64,000 nt of DNA from Robertkochia marina (GTDB lineage: Bacteria; Bacteroidota; Bacteroidia; Flavobacteriales; Flavobacteriaceae). Below are positions 1 to 7,459 of this stretch, piece by piece. Location: NCBI RefSeq assembly GCF_004799345.1, contig NZ_SSMC01000003.1:248001-312000 (forward strand), given 5' to 3'. The first letter of the stretch is position 1. Every line of letters starts with the position of its first letter. The position numbers and the translations under genes are program-made. The notes under the pieces are model-generated. The model made no database searches and was not told the origin of the DNA. It saw only the letters and a list, made by a program, of their open reading frames with translations.

Positions 1-118
1 TAATGAATTCACCGGCTTTTAAGGGTTCCAGAAAAAAAAGACCCGCCATACTGAGTCCTGCCTGCTGAATAAATGTTTTACGAGTGATCTGTCCTTTCTT
101 AGAAGAAGAAGCTTTCAT
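1..118 (-). CDS. Tat-type secreted protein, N-terminal fragment (cut by window edge)
   Basis: Only the first 39 codons lie in the window; the frame is open to base 1. The peptide starts MKASSSKKGQITRKTFIQQA and continues with a short hydrophobic stretch (GLSMAGLFF). This resembles the Tat-like leaders of secreted Bacteroidota oxidoreductases and sugar-phosphate isomerase-like proteins, but with a single Arg-Lys rather than a full twin arginine. The ATG at 116-118 is the only plausible start. The catalytic domain lies outside the window, so the function cannot be told. Confidence 0.6.
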   Translation of the reverse strand, partial: MKASSSKKGQITRKTFIQQAGLSMAGLFFLEPLKAGEFI

Positions 119-488
119 GATGCTGGTTGGTTATTGTATCTATAATTAGTTTTATAGCATCCGGCGGCAAGTGAAGTGATAAGGTTATCATGAAGTTACA
201 AATTTTCAGGGAGTTAAGTGTCTTACCTGCCGGGAGGGTGATGATTTTTTGCAAAGGGGCAAAAGAGCTAAGGAGCAAAGGGGAGAAGGCGAAGATTCTA
301 CTATTGGCAGAATTTCAGACAGAAGTATTCCGACGAGAATTCACTAATACAAAGAAACTACCCTTCCCCTGGGAGGGAGGACCGAGCGTTTAAAAAAAAC
401 AGCCAGTGGCTGTTTTTAGTGAAGGGGCCAGCCGGCGCGAGGGATGGCGATGCCATGAGGCAGAGTGGTTAATTTACTCTACAGCAAA
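119..488. other. Intergenic region with low-complexity words and one hairpin repeat
   Basis: No convincing gene. A 67-codon reading frame at 190-393 is built from repeat words (ggagcaaagg, gagctaagg) and ends inside a hairpin repeat, so I do not call it. The main content is the family-1 hairpin repeat at 372-440, listed separately. Confidence 0.6.
372..440 (+). repeat. Family-1 variable-hairpin repeat, copy A
   Basis: The conserved left flank ccgagcgtt is followed by a perfect stem (AACAGCC, loop AGTG, GGCTGTT) and a right flank ttagtgaagg-ggccag-ccggcgcg. The same flanks occur with different stem sequences near 29098-29165, 36447-36510, 36711-36770, 36811-36895 and 54615-54800. About 15 bases upstream (cttcccct-gggaggg) are also shared with the copy at 29.1 kb. 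It lies between two minus-strand genes, so it is not simply a terminator for either. Confidence 0.7.
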
Positions 489-533
489 TTAATTAAAATC
501 CAACGTCAACGCTACCGGACAGTGGTCAGGACC
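489..533 (-). pseudogene. Decayed 3' end of an exodeoxyribonuclease III gene
   Basis: Read on the minus strand, 533 to 489 encodes GPDHCPVALTLDFN and a stop. This is the terminal catalytic motif (S/P-D-H-C-P-V) of the endonuclease/exonuclease/phosphatase family. It matches the intact xth at 2146-2913, which ends GSDHCPVALTLTV; 18 of 19 consecutive bases are identical in the core. A stop codon precedes the motif and no other part of the gene remains. The scar has the same orientation as xth, with the serine hydrolase gene between them, consistent with an old partial duplication or a lost paralogue. Confidence 0.65.
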
Positions 534-548
534 CTATGAAGTGTATGA

Positions 549-2051
549 TTAATTTAGTTTTTTAAGTACCCCTTCAAGTTTACCCTGGTAATACACTTCC
601 AGGGCCATTACCTTGCTATGATCATCACCGGAAAATACGGGCTTATACATCACAAAATGGGTGGCCGGATAATGGTGGAAATGCTCAAACTCAAGTACCC
701 CATGGTTTTTAAGGGGGTAAAGGGAAATGGGGATTTCATCACCATCAGGAGTTTTACTTTCACTGTATAAAATAACAAATTGGTTATCAGCTTTGCTGAT
801 GGTTGCATGAATAGGATACAACTCCGGGTCTCCTTCATATTGGCCTAAAAGTTGTTCTAAAGAATACGTATCAGGATTGCCGATTTCCATCTTGAATGCT
901 GAAGCAAATTCATGTACCGATAGATAGGGAAGTATATTTAATGCTTTCGAGATTTGATAACGAAAAGGAGTGTCCACAGGCTGCCCGAGATTGGTCAGTA
1001 TGATCATATCAATTTGGGTTCCTGAATTTTTTAAATATTCAGTACCAGCAATACCGGTATGGGATACAATCCGGTTATTTAAATTGGCCGAGATAAAGAA
1101 ACCATAACCGTAAAAAATGGGCGTTCCATCATTTAATACATAGGTAGTAAACATAGAATCAATACTTTCTCTACTCAGGAATTGATCGCTGTTCAGCATG
1201 GCGTTCCATGTAATCATATCCTTCAATGTTGTATATACGCCTCCTCCAGCTCCCAGCTCTTTATCTATGAGCCGAAAGTCGTTTCTGTCCAGTTGAAGTC
1301 TTCCCTGATGCCAACGGTAACCTGTTGCCTGGTTAGGTCGTATACCGGTCACATCCATGATATAGGTGTTTTCCATTCCGAGTGAATGAAATATTTCCTT
1401 CTCCATAAACTCAGCATATGGCATTCCACTTTGTTTCTCCATGATCAATGAAAGCAGTGAATAGCCTGCGCCACTATATAAAAAATTGGTACCCGGCTTA
1501 AAACGTAAGGAGTCCTTTTTTAACCCTTCGTACATGATCTCCGAGGTATAAACCATATTATCTTTCACTGAATTAGATCCTCTTGATGAATCTTGACCGT
1601 CAAAAGGAAGTCCTGAGGTATGCGTCATTAAATGTTCAATAGTAATGCCTCTCCAGTCTACAGGAATGTCTGGTAAGTATTTATAAATGCTATCCTTGAT
1701 GTGGAGCTTTCCTTGCTCCTGTAATTTTAAGATAGCCACACAGTCGTAGTGTTTTGAAATGGATCCCAGCCAAAATACCGTAGAATCGGTTACCGGCACC
1801 TTAAATTCGATACTCGCAAGGCCGTAATAAGATTCCTTTAGTACCTCACCATTTTGGATTAAAGCCAAAGCCACACCCGGGTGATGAAAATCTTTCATGA
1901 TTTGTTCTACAACGCTGTCAATTTTCGCGTCAAAATTTTGATTCCATTCGAATTCCTGACCTCGGGATTCAACAGGAATAAAAAATGATGCTACCAAAAA
2001 AAAGGTGAGATATGTGGTGGAGGGCCGCAGTTTAAAAAGGCAGAAGGACAT
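549..2051 (-). CDS. Serine hydrolase, beta-lactamase class C family
   Basis: Exported 500-residue protein of the class C beta-lactamase/penicillin-binding-protein-like fold (AmpC, EstB, D-aminopeptidase type). The N-terminus is a signal peptide ending about residue 31. The nucleophile motif S-x-x-K is SISK (S97, K100). The second motif, normally Y-x-N, reads Y192-S-G194, so the usual Asn is Gly. The third motif is HTG (331-333), as in many esterase-like members. The C-terminal 110 residues form an extra beta-rich domain. Substrate unknown: esterase, peptidase or peptidoglycan-related hydrolase are all possible. The promoter region carries nested palindromes at 2051-2094. The 3' end lies 15 bp from a decayed ExoIII tail. 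Confidence 0.85.
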   Translation of the reverse strand: MSFCLFKLRPSTTYLTFFLVASFFIPVESRGQEFEWNQNFDAKIDSVVEQIMKDFHHPGVALALIQNGEVLKESYYGLASIEFKVPVTDSTVFWLGSISKHYDCVAILKLQEQGKLHIKDSIYKYLPDIPVDWRGITIEHLMTHTSGLPFDGQDSSRGSNSVKDNMVYTSEIMYEGLKKDSLRFKPGTNFLYSGAGYSLLSLIMEKQSGMPYAEFMEKEIFHSLGMENTYIMDVTGIRPNQATGYRWHQGRLQLDRNDFRLIDKELGAGGGVYTTLKDMITWNAMLNSDQFLSRESIDSMFTTYVLNDGTPIFYGYGFFISANLNNRIVSHTGIAGTEYLKNSGTQIDMIILTNLGQPVDTPFRYQISKALNILPYLSVHEFASAFKMEIGNPDTYSLEQLLGQYEGDPELYPIHATISKADNQFVILYSESKTPDGDEIPISLYPLKNHGVLEFEHFHHYPATHFVMYKPVFSGDDHSKVMALEVYYQGKLEGVLKKLN

Positions 2052-2094
2052 AGAGAATAGATTATTTACTATTAAATATATTTAATATTCTCTA
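2051..2094 (-). promoter_or_regulatory. Nested palindromes upstream of the serine hydrolase gene
   Basis: TAGAGAATA (2051-2059) and TATTCTCTA (2086-2094) form a perfect 9-bp inverted repeat. Between them sits a perfect 16-bp palindrome, ATTAAATATATTTAAT (2071-2086). The array starts at the ATG of the serine hydrolase gene and covers its expected promoter and leader. It could be a repressor operator or an mRNA hairpin. No regulator gene is adjacent. Confidence 0.45.
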
Positions 2095-2145
2095 ATTCAG
2101 CAATATGGAGGAGCTGGCTATACTTTTTCTCTGAGAAATTATTTT

Positions 2146-2913
2146 TCATACCGTAAGGGTCAACGCCACCGGACAGTGATCCGACCCCATGATATCAGAC
2201 AGGATCTCTATCTTTTCCACCTTGTCGACCAAGGATTCGCTGATCAGGAAGTAATCGAGTCGCCATCCAATATTCTTCTTGCGGGCGCTAAAGCGGTAAC
2301 TCCAGTAGGTGTAGGCCACCTCCTCAGGGTGAAAATGACGAAAGGTATCTACAAAACCGTTTTCCAGGAATCGGGTCATCCCATCGATCTCCTTTTGAGT
2401 ATAGCCTGCAGTCTTGTTGTAATTCGATTTGTCATTCTTCAGGTCGATAGCCTTGTGGGCCACGTTCATATCACCACAAACGATCACCGGTTTTTTCTTT
2501 TCCAGGCTTTTTAGATAGTTCAGAAAATCGTTATCCCAAGTCTCCCGGTAATCCAGGCGGACCAGTTTTTGTCCGGAATTAGGTACGTAGACATTCACCA
2601 GGTAGAAGTCTTCAAATTCGCTGCAGATCACCCGCCCCTCACTATCATGCTCCTCCTTGCCAACACCGGTAGAGGTACTCAAAAAATCATTTTTACTTAA
2701 AATGGCCGTCCCGGAATACCCTTTTTGTTCTGCCGCGTTGGCTGCAATGTTGAAGTCATCTGAAATATCGCTCAGCGCTTGTTCGGTCTCATCTACCTGG
2801 GCCTTGGTTTCCTGAATGCAAAGCACATCAGGGTTGAGGTCTTTTACAGTGTCAAAAAAATCTTTTTTAACCACGGCGCGGATGCCGTTCACGTTCCAGC
2901 TGACGATCTTCAT
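2146..2913 (-). CDS. xth: Exodeoxyribonuclease III
   Basis: Metal-dependent AP endonuclease and 3'-5' exonuclease of base-excision repair. The 255-residue protein shows the full set of EEP-family motifs in order: SWNVNGIRA at the N-terminus, CIQETK (catalytic Glu), NVYVPNSG, CGDMNVAH (Asp/Asn pair) and the terminal GSDHCPVALTL with the catalytic Asp-His. Length is typical of XthA. The ATG at 2911-2913 begins exactly at the family start MKIVSWN. It lies 94 bp upstream of the serine hydrolase gene on the same strand. A degraded copy of its 3' end persists at 489-533. Confidence 0.95.
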   Translation of the reverse strand: MKIVSWNVNGIRAVVKKDFFDTVKDLNPDVLCIQETKAQVDETEQALSDISDDFNIAANAAEQKGYSGTAILSKNDFLSTSTGVGKEEHDSEGRVICSEFEDFYLVNVYVPNSGQKLVRLDYRETWDNDFLNYLKSLEKKKPVIVCGDMNVAHKAIDLKNDKSNYNKTAGYTQKEIDGMTRFLENGFVDTFRHFHPEEVAYTYWSYRFSARKKNIGWRLDYFLISESLVDKVEKIEILSDIMGSDHCPVALTLTV

Positions 2914-2994
2914 AATGATGGTACTATTAATTCATCATAAAGTTATCGATTAGAATTCAAATGAAATCCTCAGGAGACTTATTTAAAAAGATCT

Positions 2995-4051
2995 TTAATT
3001 TTGTACTTGATTTCCGGTTAAGATATCGGGAACAAAAACCAGATTTAAAAAATACAGGTTGTTTTTATACCGTTGTCTTATACCATAATCAAATGCATAT
3101 TTAAAGTTCATTTGCAGGTGGTCTTTCCAGATCCAGTAGCTCAGGCCAAATCCCAGGCTGCTTTTACGGTCATGGAAGGTGGCATCCCAGTAAATATCCT
3201 CTCCATTATCGTCTCCGATTTGCCAATTGTGTCCACCCTGAATGGATACTTCCAGTCTTTCGGTAAAGTATTGACTGATTCCGTATTCGAGAGAAAACCG
3301 GTCTCCGGGACGTACATCGGCATCTTCGATCTTGCTGTTGGTCTCATAGGTAAGCCCCAGCATGAGGGCTCTTGACTTGTCTTCTACCGGATAGAAATAT
3401 CCATAGCCCTGGAACTGGTGGGTCCAGAACCCCAGCCCAACATTATCATTGCCCCCGGTTTCATATTTCCCGGTGGGGGCGTAGAAACCATACAAAAAGG
3501 TAACATCAGCATTGTCCAATCCCCATGATAGTCCGATGGGGGCTACGAACAGATCGCTTATTCCGGATACCTTTTCGTTGGCCCGTCTGGTGAAGGTGGT
3601 GTCTAAGATGGCACCATTTCGCTCGGTTATCACGGAAACATCAGCCGAAATATAATTCGCAGAAATACCTGCCATGTAGCGGGCTCCTAATACTTTGAAG
3701 TTGGAGGCCCAGAATACGGTAGGTATACTCGCAAAGGCATCCAGATTGGTGGAAACTTCAATGGGAGGAAGCCGCGGATTTATGTTTTCCAGGTTAATAC
3801 GGTTAAAACCATTTCCGTTTCGGTCGATGTATTTATTGCTGGAGGCAAAGGCATTGTACCATAACACAAATAGTCCGGGTGGTGGGGTGGCCATATCCCG
3901 TACATTCGTCATTACGGGAGCATAATGCCCCCCCCTGAACGGGAGAAACGACTTGTGCATAGCCCGTTGGGTAAAAAAATACAGCCAACAGTAAAATCAA
4001 CACCCACGGGTATCCCATCGGAGTGTTTGTACAGTGATTTTTGGTTTTCAT
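2995..4051 (-). CDS. Outer-membrane transporter-like protein interrupted at a G8 tract
   Basis: Two overlapping frames form one gene. The upstream frame starts at the ATG 4049-4051 and encodes a signal peptide (VLILLLAVFFYPTGYAQ) followed by VVSPVQGG. The downstream frame carries HYAPVMTNVRDMATPPPG and about 300 residues rich in beta strands, ending at 2995. The frames change at eight G (minus strand; C8 at 3928-3935). Seven G would give the continuous SPVQGGHYAPVMTNVRD, matching my memory of the mature N-terminus in MetA-pathway/phenol-degradation-type outer-membrane proteins of Bacteroidota. As written, only a signal-less product from the ATG at 3958-3960 is possible. Explanations are phase variation by slippage, a real disabling mutation, or a base-count error in sequencing. 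Confidence 0.7.
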
Positions 4052-4340
4052 GACTTATGGTTTTAGGTTCTCTGTATAAGCCATTACATGCATAAGTCCG
4101 GCGTAAGGAATACGTAAAATTCCGCCATAATAACGAGTTGTAAAATGATTAGTATCAGTGTTTTGGGTGTAAGGGTCGAATCCGAAATTATGGTCATTCA
4201 ACCTGTTGTTTTTCCATTAAGAAAAAGCCTGGAAAAGAGGACCGGTTGACTGCCGGGAGTTAATTCATCATCCGGTATCTTTGTAAGATAATGATTAACT
4301 TGAAGAGAGTACGCTTCGTTTAAAAACGATTGGAGATAAA
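4052..4340. other. Intergenic region between divergent outer-membrane protein genes
   Basis: No reading frame of note. It holds the divergent control regions of the transporter-like gene on the left and the 261-residue protein on the right, including a -7 box at 4276-4283. Confidence 0.6.
4276..4283 (+). promoter_or_regulatory. Bacteroidota -7 promoter box
   Basis: TATCTTTG fits TAnnTTTG, the -7 element used by the Bacteroidota primary sigma factor. It sits 57 bp upstream of the ATG at 4341. No clear TTG element occurs at the usual distance upstream. Confidence 0.45.
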
Positions 4341-5126
4341 ATGAAGATAAAGACTTCGAGAGTAGAAAGAATAATTAATAGCAAAAAGGCTGTTGGCCTG
4401 CTCTTAATTTTTCTTTCAATAACCCTGACGGCCCGGGCACAGGAAGATAAAATTAAAATGCTGGATTATTTCCGGGGAGAGCTGCATGTAACCAACAACG
4501 GTATTTCTCTTGTGCCCACATTTTCGGTTAATAAACCGGCCTCCATTTTATACCTCTATATGGGAAAGGGGAAGTTAAGTTTTGAGCCGGATATGCGATT
4601 TACCCTGGAGGGCAAACCCTGGACTTTTCTTTTCTGGTTTCGGTACCGGGCTATTACCACCGAGAAGTTTTCCCTTCGCGTTGGCGTGCACCCTGCACTG
4701 AATTTCAGGACCATTGATGCGGTCTCGAACGGCATTCAAAAGGAGGTTATAGAAACCAGGAGGTTTCTGGCAGCTGAATTAGCTCCATCCTATGCGATAA
4801 CGAAGAATGTTAGTATGGGCATGTATTACCTGTATGCCTATGGTTTAGATGACAGCCAGAAAAACACCCATTATGTTGCTGCCAATAGCTCCTTTAGGAA
4901 TATCAATGTATTTGGAGATTATTATTTAAACGTTTCTCCCCAGTTCTATTACCTGCGACTGGATGACGAAGATGGAACCTATGCAGCAGCATTTTTAAGA
5001 TTTTATAAAAAGGATTTTCCATTGGCTATCGGAGCCATTTTCAATCAAACCCTGAACACCGTGATCAACCCTGAAGATAACCTGGTTTGGAATATTTCAC
5101 TGGAGTATCGGTTTGGGAAATGGTGA
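4341..5126 (+). CDS. Secreted protein of unknown function, probable outer-membrane beta-barrel
   Basis: A 261-residue product with a hydrophobic signal segment (residues about 17-33, cleavage after TARAQ). The rest is rich in alternating aromatic/polar strands (for example FTLEGKPWTFLFWFRYRAI and LVWNISLEYRFGKW at the C-terminus). The last residue is not Phe or Tyr, but the penultimate strand looks like a barrel-closing strand. I do not recognise the family. It is transcribed alone from a plus-strand promoter and divergent from the transporter-like gene. Confidence 0.7.
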   Translation: MKIKTSRVERIINSKKAVGLLLIFLSITLTARAQEDKIKMLDYFRGELHVTNNGISLVPTFSVNKPASILYLYMGKGKLSFEPDMRFTLEGKPWTFLFWFRYRAITTEKFSLRVGVHPALNFRTIDAVSNGIQKEVIETRRFLAAELAPSYAITKNVSMGMYYLYAYGLDDSQKNTHYVAANSSFRNINVFGDYYLNVSPQFYYLRLDDEDGTYAAAFLRFYKKDFPLAIGAIFNQTLNTVINPEDNLVWNISLEYRFGKW

Positions 5127-5401
5127 TATAGGGAAGTAGGGAAGTAGGGAAGTAGGGATATGGGGAAATTAAGATTCCTCCTTGAAGTGGAGGAGTAATA
5201 CTTTTAGAAGACATACGACAAGACTTCCACGACAGGTTTAACCATGTGTTTGAACTAATCCCCTCCTTTCTAAGGAGGGGTACTCCGAAGGAGTGGGGTG
5301 GTTAAACCGAAGGTTGTGGCGATCTCCCCAAAGAAGGTACGAAGGTACGAGGGTACGTAGGTACGAAGGCAAGACGATTATAGATAATGGATTATGAATG
5401 G

Positions 5402-5450
5402 TTCGTCTTCGCGAGGTTTACATAGTAAACCGTAGCGATCTCACCAAGGG
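5402..5450 (+). repeat. Family-2 variable-hairpin repeat (TCGCGAGG ... GCGATCTC)
   Basis: The flanks tcttcgcgagg and cgtagcgatctcacc enclose a perfect 7-bp stem, GGTTTAC, loop ATA, GTAAACC. The minus-strand copy at 30136-30174 has the same flanks (tcatcgcgagg, cgtggcgatctg) but a different perfect stem, CAGCC-CTC-GGCTG. A half copy (ttgtggcgatctcccc) lies near 5308-5325. This resembles the widespread GTCATTGCGAGG/GCAATCTC type of intergenic repeat. Confidence 0.55.
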
Positions 5451-5589
5451 GGGATGAAGTCATTTGTAACCTGTACCGCGTACCTCGTAACTCACCCTCT
5501 ATGTTTATCTCCGGAACTTGATGGAGGAGGGTTTTGCTCCAAGATAATATTAACTGATTAAATCGTTGTTAATCAGTTATTTAGAGTGT

Positions 5590-5622
5590 AATTTCGAAAA
5601 TAAAATTACTTAATTCGAAATT
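5590..5622 (+). promoter_or_regulatory. Inverted repeat abutting the VOC gene start codon
   Basis: AATTTCGAA (5590-5598) and TTCGAAATT (5614-5622) form a perfect 9-bp inverted repeat with a 15-nt spacer. The right arm ends at the base before the ATG at 5623. In mRNA it would fold the ribosome-binding region into a hairpin; in DNA it could be an operator. Confidence 0.45.
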
Positions 5623-6132
5623 ATGTCATACCCAAGAAGTTTCTCGCATATAGGCCTTAATGTTCCTGATATTGAAAAAGCCGTAAAATTTTATCATGAG
5701 GTCATGGGGTGGTATGTGATCATGCCACCCACCCTGGTTACCGAAGAAAAGGAAACCCCTGTGGGGCAGATGTGTATCGATGTGTTTGGGGAAGGGTGGC
5801 AGGAATTTATGATCGCACATATGGCTACCTCCGACGGCATTGGGATCGAATTGTTCTCCTTTCATTTGAAAAAGCAGGAAGCTCCTGATTTTCAACCCAT
5901 GCGCAACGGACTCTTTCATTTCTGCGTGCAGGACCCGGATATAGAAGGGCTCACCAAAAAGATCGTTGATGCAGGCGGGAAACAGCGGATGCCTATTCGC
6001 AGTTACTACCCGGGTGAAAAACCGTATCAGATGGTGTATGTGGAAGACCCCTTCGGGATCGTCTTTGAGATCTATACCCATAGTTATGAGCTGACCTATT
6101 CTTCGGGGGCGTATACTACAGTTAGCAGTTAG
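5623..6132 (+). CDS. VOC-family (glyoxalase/bleomycin-resistance/dioxygenase superfamily) protein
   Basis: A 169-residue cytoplasmic protein with two vicinal-oxygen-chelate modules. FSHIGLNVPDIEKAVKFYHEVMGW opens the first, with a metal-binding His in its first strand. GLFHFCVQDPDIEGLTKKIVDAGGKQ and VYVEDPFGIVFEIYTHSYE form the second, with a Glu in the last strand (FEIYTH). Members are lactoylglutathione lyases, ring-cleavage dioxygenases or isomerases; nothing here fixes the substrate. The gene stands alone. Its start codon is covered by the inverted repeat 5590-5622. The large opposite-strand frame over the same bases is a shadow. Confidence 0.85.
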   Translation: MSYPRSFSHIGLNVPDIEKAVKFYHEVMGWYVIMPPTLVTEEKETPVGQMCIDVFGEGWQEFMIAHMATSDGIGIELFSFHLKKQEAPDFQPMRNGLFHFCVQDPDIEGLTKKIVDAGGKQRMPIRSYYPGEKPYQMVYVEDPFGIVFEIYTHSYELTYSSGAYTTVSS

Positions 6133-6430
6133 CAGTTTGCAGTTGCCGGTAGCAAAAACCAAGAACCAAGATAAAAGATTGGTTTTGTAAGAGTCACTGA
6201 CTGATCACAAATACTTTGTCTCTTGTCACTTGTCACCTGTTACCTGTTACCTGTTACCTGTTACTTCTCTTTCCAAACTCCAACGTATATGCAAATCAAT
6301 TATTTACTAAATTGACAATTGGTCTCGGGTTCGTACCGGGGCTTTGTAACTTTTATTACAATCTCGGTGAGAGGTAACATTTAAATTTGCCTTATTACTA
6401 ATTATAAATAAACCGATTGAGGCGACCACT
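6133..6430. other. Intergenic region with short tandem words
   Basis: No gene seen. It begins with cagttagcagttagcagtttgcag and contains four to five tandem copies of ttacctg (about 6228-6265). An AT-rich stretch precedes the cytochrome gene. Confidence 0.6.
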
Positions 6431-7459
6431 ATGAATGAATTGGGTGAAAATCTGCGAAAACTGAGAAGGCAATTGAGCTTGCTGATGGGTGTGGTCATGG
6501 CGCTGTCGGTATTCATTTTCATTTATAGTTACAATACCACCCTGCTTGATTTCCTCCGATCTCAACCCACTACCTGGGAGCTGAAGATCCCTGAAGAGGA
6601 GTTTGCAGCGGGCGTTATGGATGCTGAGGTAAAATATGGCTACCTTATTTTAACGGAGACTTCCAAATGGATAGGTCCGGCAGCAGAAGATCCCTCCATG
6701 CGACATGCAGGAAACAACCTGGCGTGCTCGAATTGTCATTTAAAAGCTGGAACCCAAGCCGGTTCCGGATCGTGGGTTGGAGTTACCGACCGTTACCCTC
6801 AGTTTCGGGGAAGGGAAAATAAGGTAGGCACCATAGAAGAACGTATTAACGGGTGTATGGAGCGAAGTATGAACGGCCGCAAACTGGGAGAAGACACCCG
6901 GGAAATGAAGGCCATGGTAGCCTATATGACCTGGCTGGGAGAAGGGATGCCGGAAGAAAAGATCACCGAATTTAAAGGATACCCCGGGATACAGCTCCCT
7001 GAGGTGGCTGTTGACCTTGAAAAAGGAAAGGCTGTTTATACGCAACACTGTGTGATCTGTCATGGAGAAGACGGACAGGGTGCTCCTCAACCCAATGGCC
7101 CGGGCTATGTTTATCCGCCGCTGTGGGGTACAGATACCTACAACAATGGTGCAGGAATGCACCGGGTGATCACCGCAGCTGAATTTATTAGATCTAACAT
7201 GCCTTACCTGGAGGCTACCAAAGACAATCCGAAACTCACCGATGAGGAAGCCTATCATGTGGCTGGTTATATCAATAGCTTTTCCAGACCTGAAAAATCG
7301 GAACTGGCGGCTGATTTCCCAGATAAGAAACTCAAACCGGTATCTACACCTTACGGACCCTGGACCGATGATTTTAGTCCGGAACAGCATAAATACGGTC
7401 CTTTTCAGCCCATTATTGAATACTATCAGAAAGAATACGGCATAAAGAAGACAAAATGA
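6431..7459 (+). CDS. TsdA-like membrane-anchored dihaem cytochrome c (thiosulfate dehydrogenase / tetrathionate reductase type)
   Basis: A 342-residue protein with one N-terminal membrane anchor (about residues 14-36) and two c-type haem sites, CSNCH (99-103) and CVICH (207-211). Between them lies RYPQFRGRENKVGTIEERIN followed by GCMERSMNG. This conserved block is typical of TsdA, which interconverts thiosulfate and tetrathionate in the periplasm. Cys142 in that block is a candidate distal ligand of the active-site haem, as the Cys ligand is in characterised TsdA. NMPY (Met257) could serve the second haem. The assignment rests on motif resemblance; a generic electron-transfer cytochrome is the alternative. 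The stop overlaps the start of the porin gene, so the two are co-transcribed. Confidence 0.75.
   Translation: MNELGENLRKLRRQLSLLMGVVMALSVFIFIYSYNTTLLDFLRSQPTTWELKIPEEEFAAGVMDAEVKYGYLILTETSKWIGPAAEDPSMRHAGNNLACSNCHLKAGTQAGSGSWVGVTDRYPQFRGRENKVGTIEERINGCMERSMNGRKLGEDTREMKAMVAYMTWLGEGMPEEKITEFKGYPGIQLPEVAVDLEKGKAVYTQHCVICHGEDGQGAPQPNGPGYVYPPLWGTDTYNNGAGMHRVITAAEFIRSNMPYLEATKDNPKLTDEEAYHVAGYINSFSRPEKSELAADFPDKKLKPVSTPYGPWTDDFSPEQHKYGPFQPIIEYYQKEYGIKKTK

Larger units (their letters stand above)
5127..5622. other. Repeat-rich intergenic region
   Basis: No gene seen. In order it holds tandem aagtaggg words (5128-5158), a hairpin with arms CCTCC and GGAGG near 5175-5193, a perfect 9-bp hairpin (CCCCTCCTT, loop TCT, AAGGAGGGG) near 5260-5280, tandem gtacgaag words (5333-5372), a family-2 hairpin repeat (5402-5450), and an inverted repeat touching the next start codon. 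Confidence 0.6.

Noticed and set aside
190-393. 67-codon plus-strand frame
   Set aside because: Composed of low-complexity words and ends in the family-1 hairpin repeat; no homology or leader sequence.
5626-6162. 178-codon minus-strand frame
   Set aside because: Antisense shadow of the VOC gene, which has clear domain motifs on the plus strand.
6740-7390. 216-codon minus-strand frame
   Set aside because: Antisense to the dihaem cytochrome gene; the CxxCH motifs are on the plus strand.
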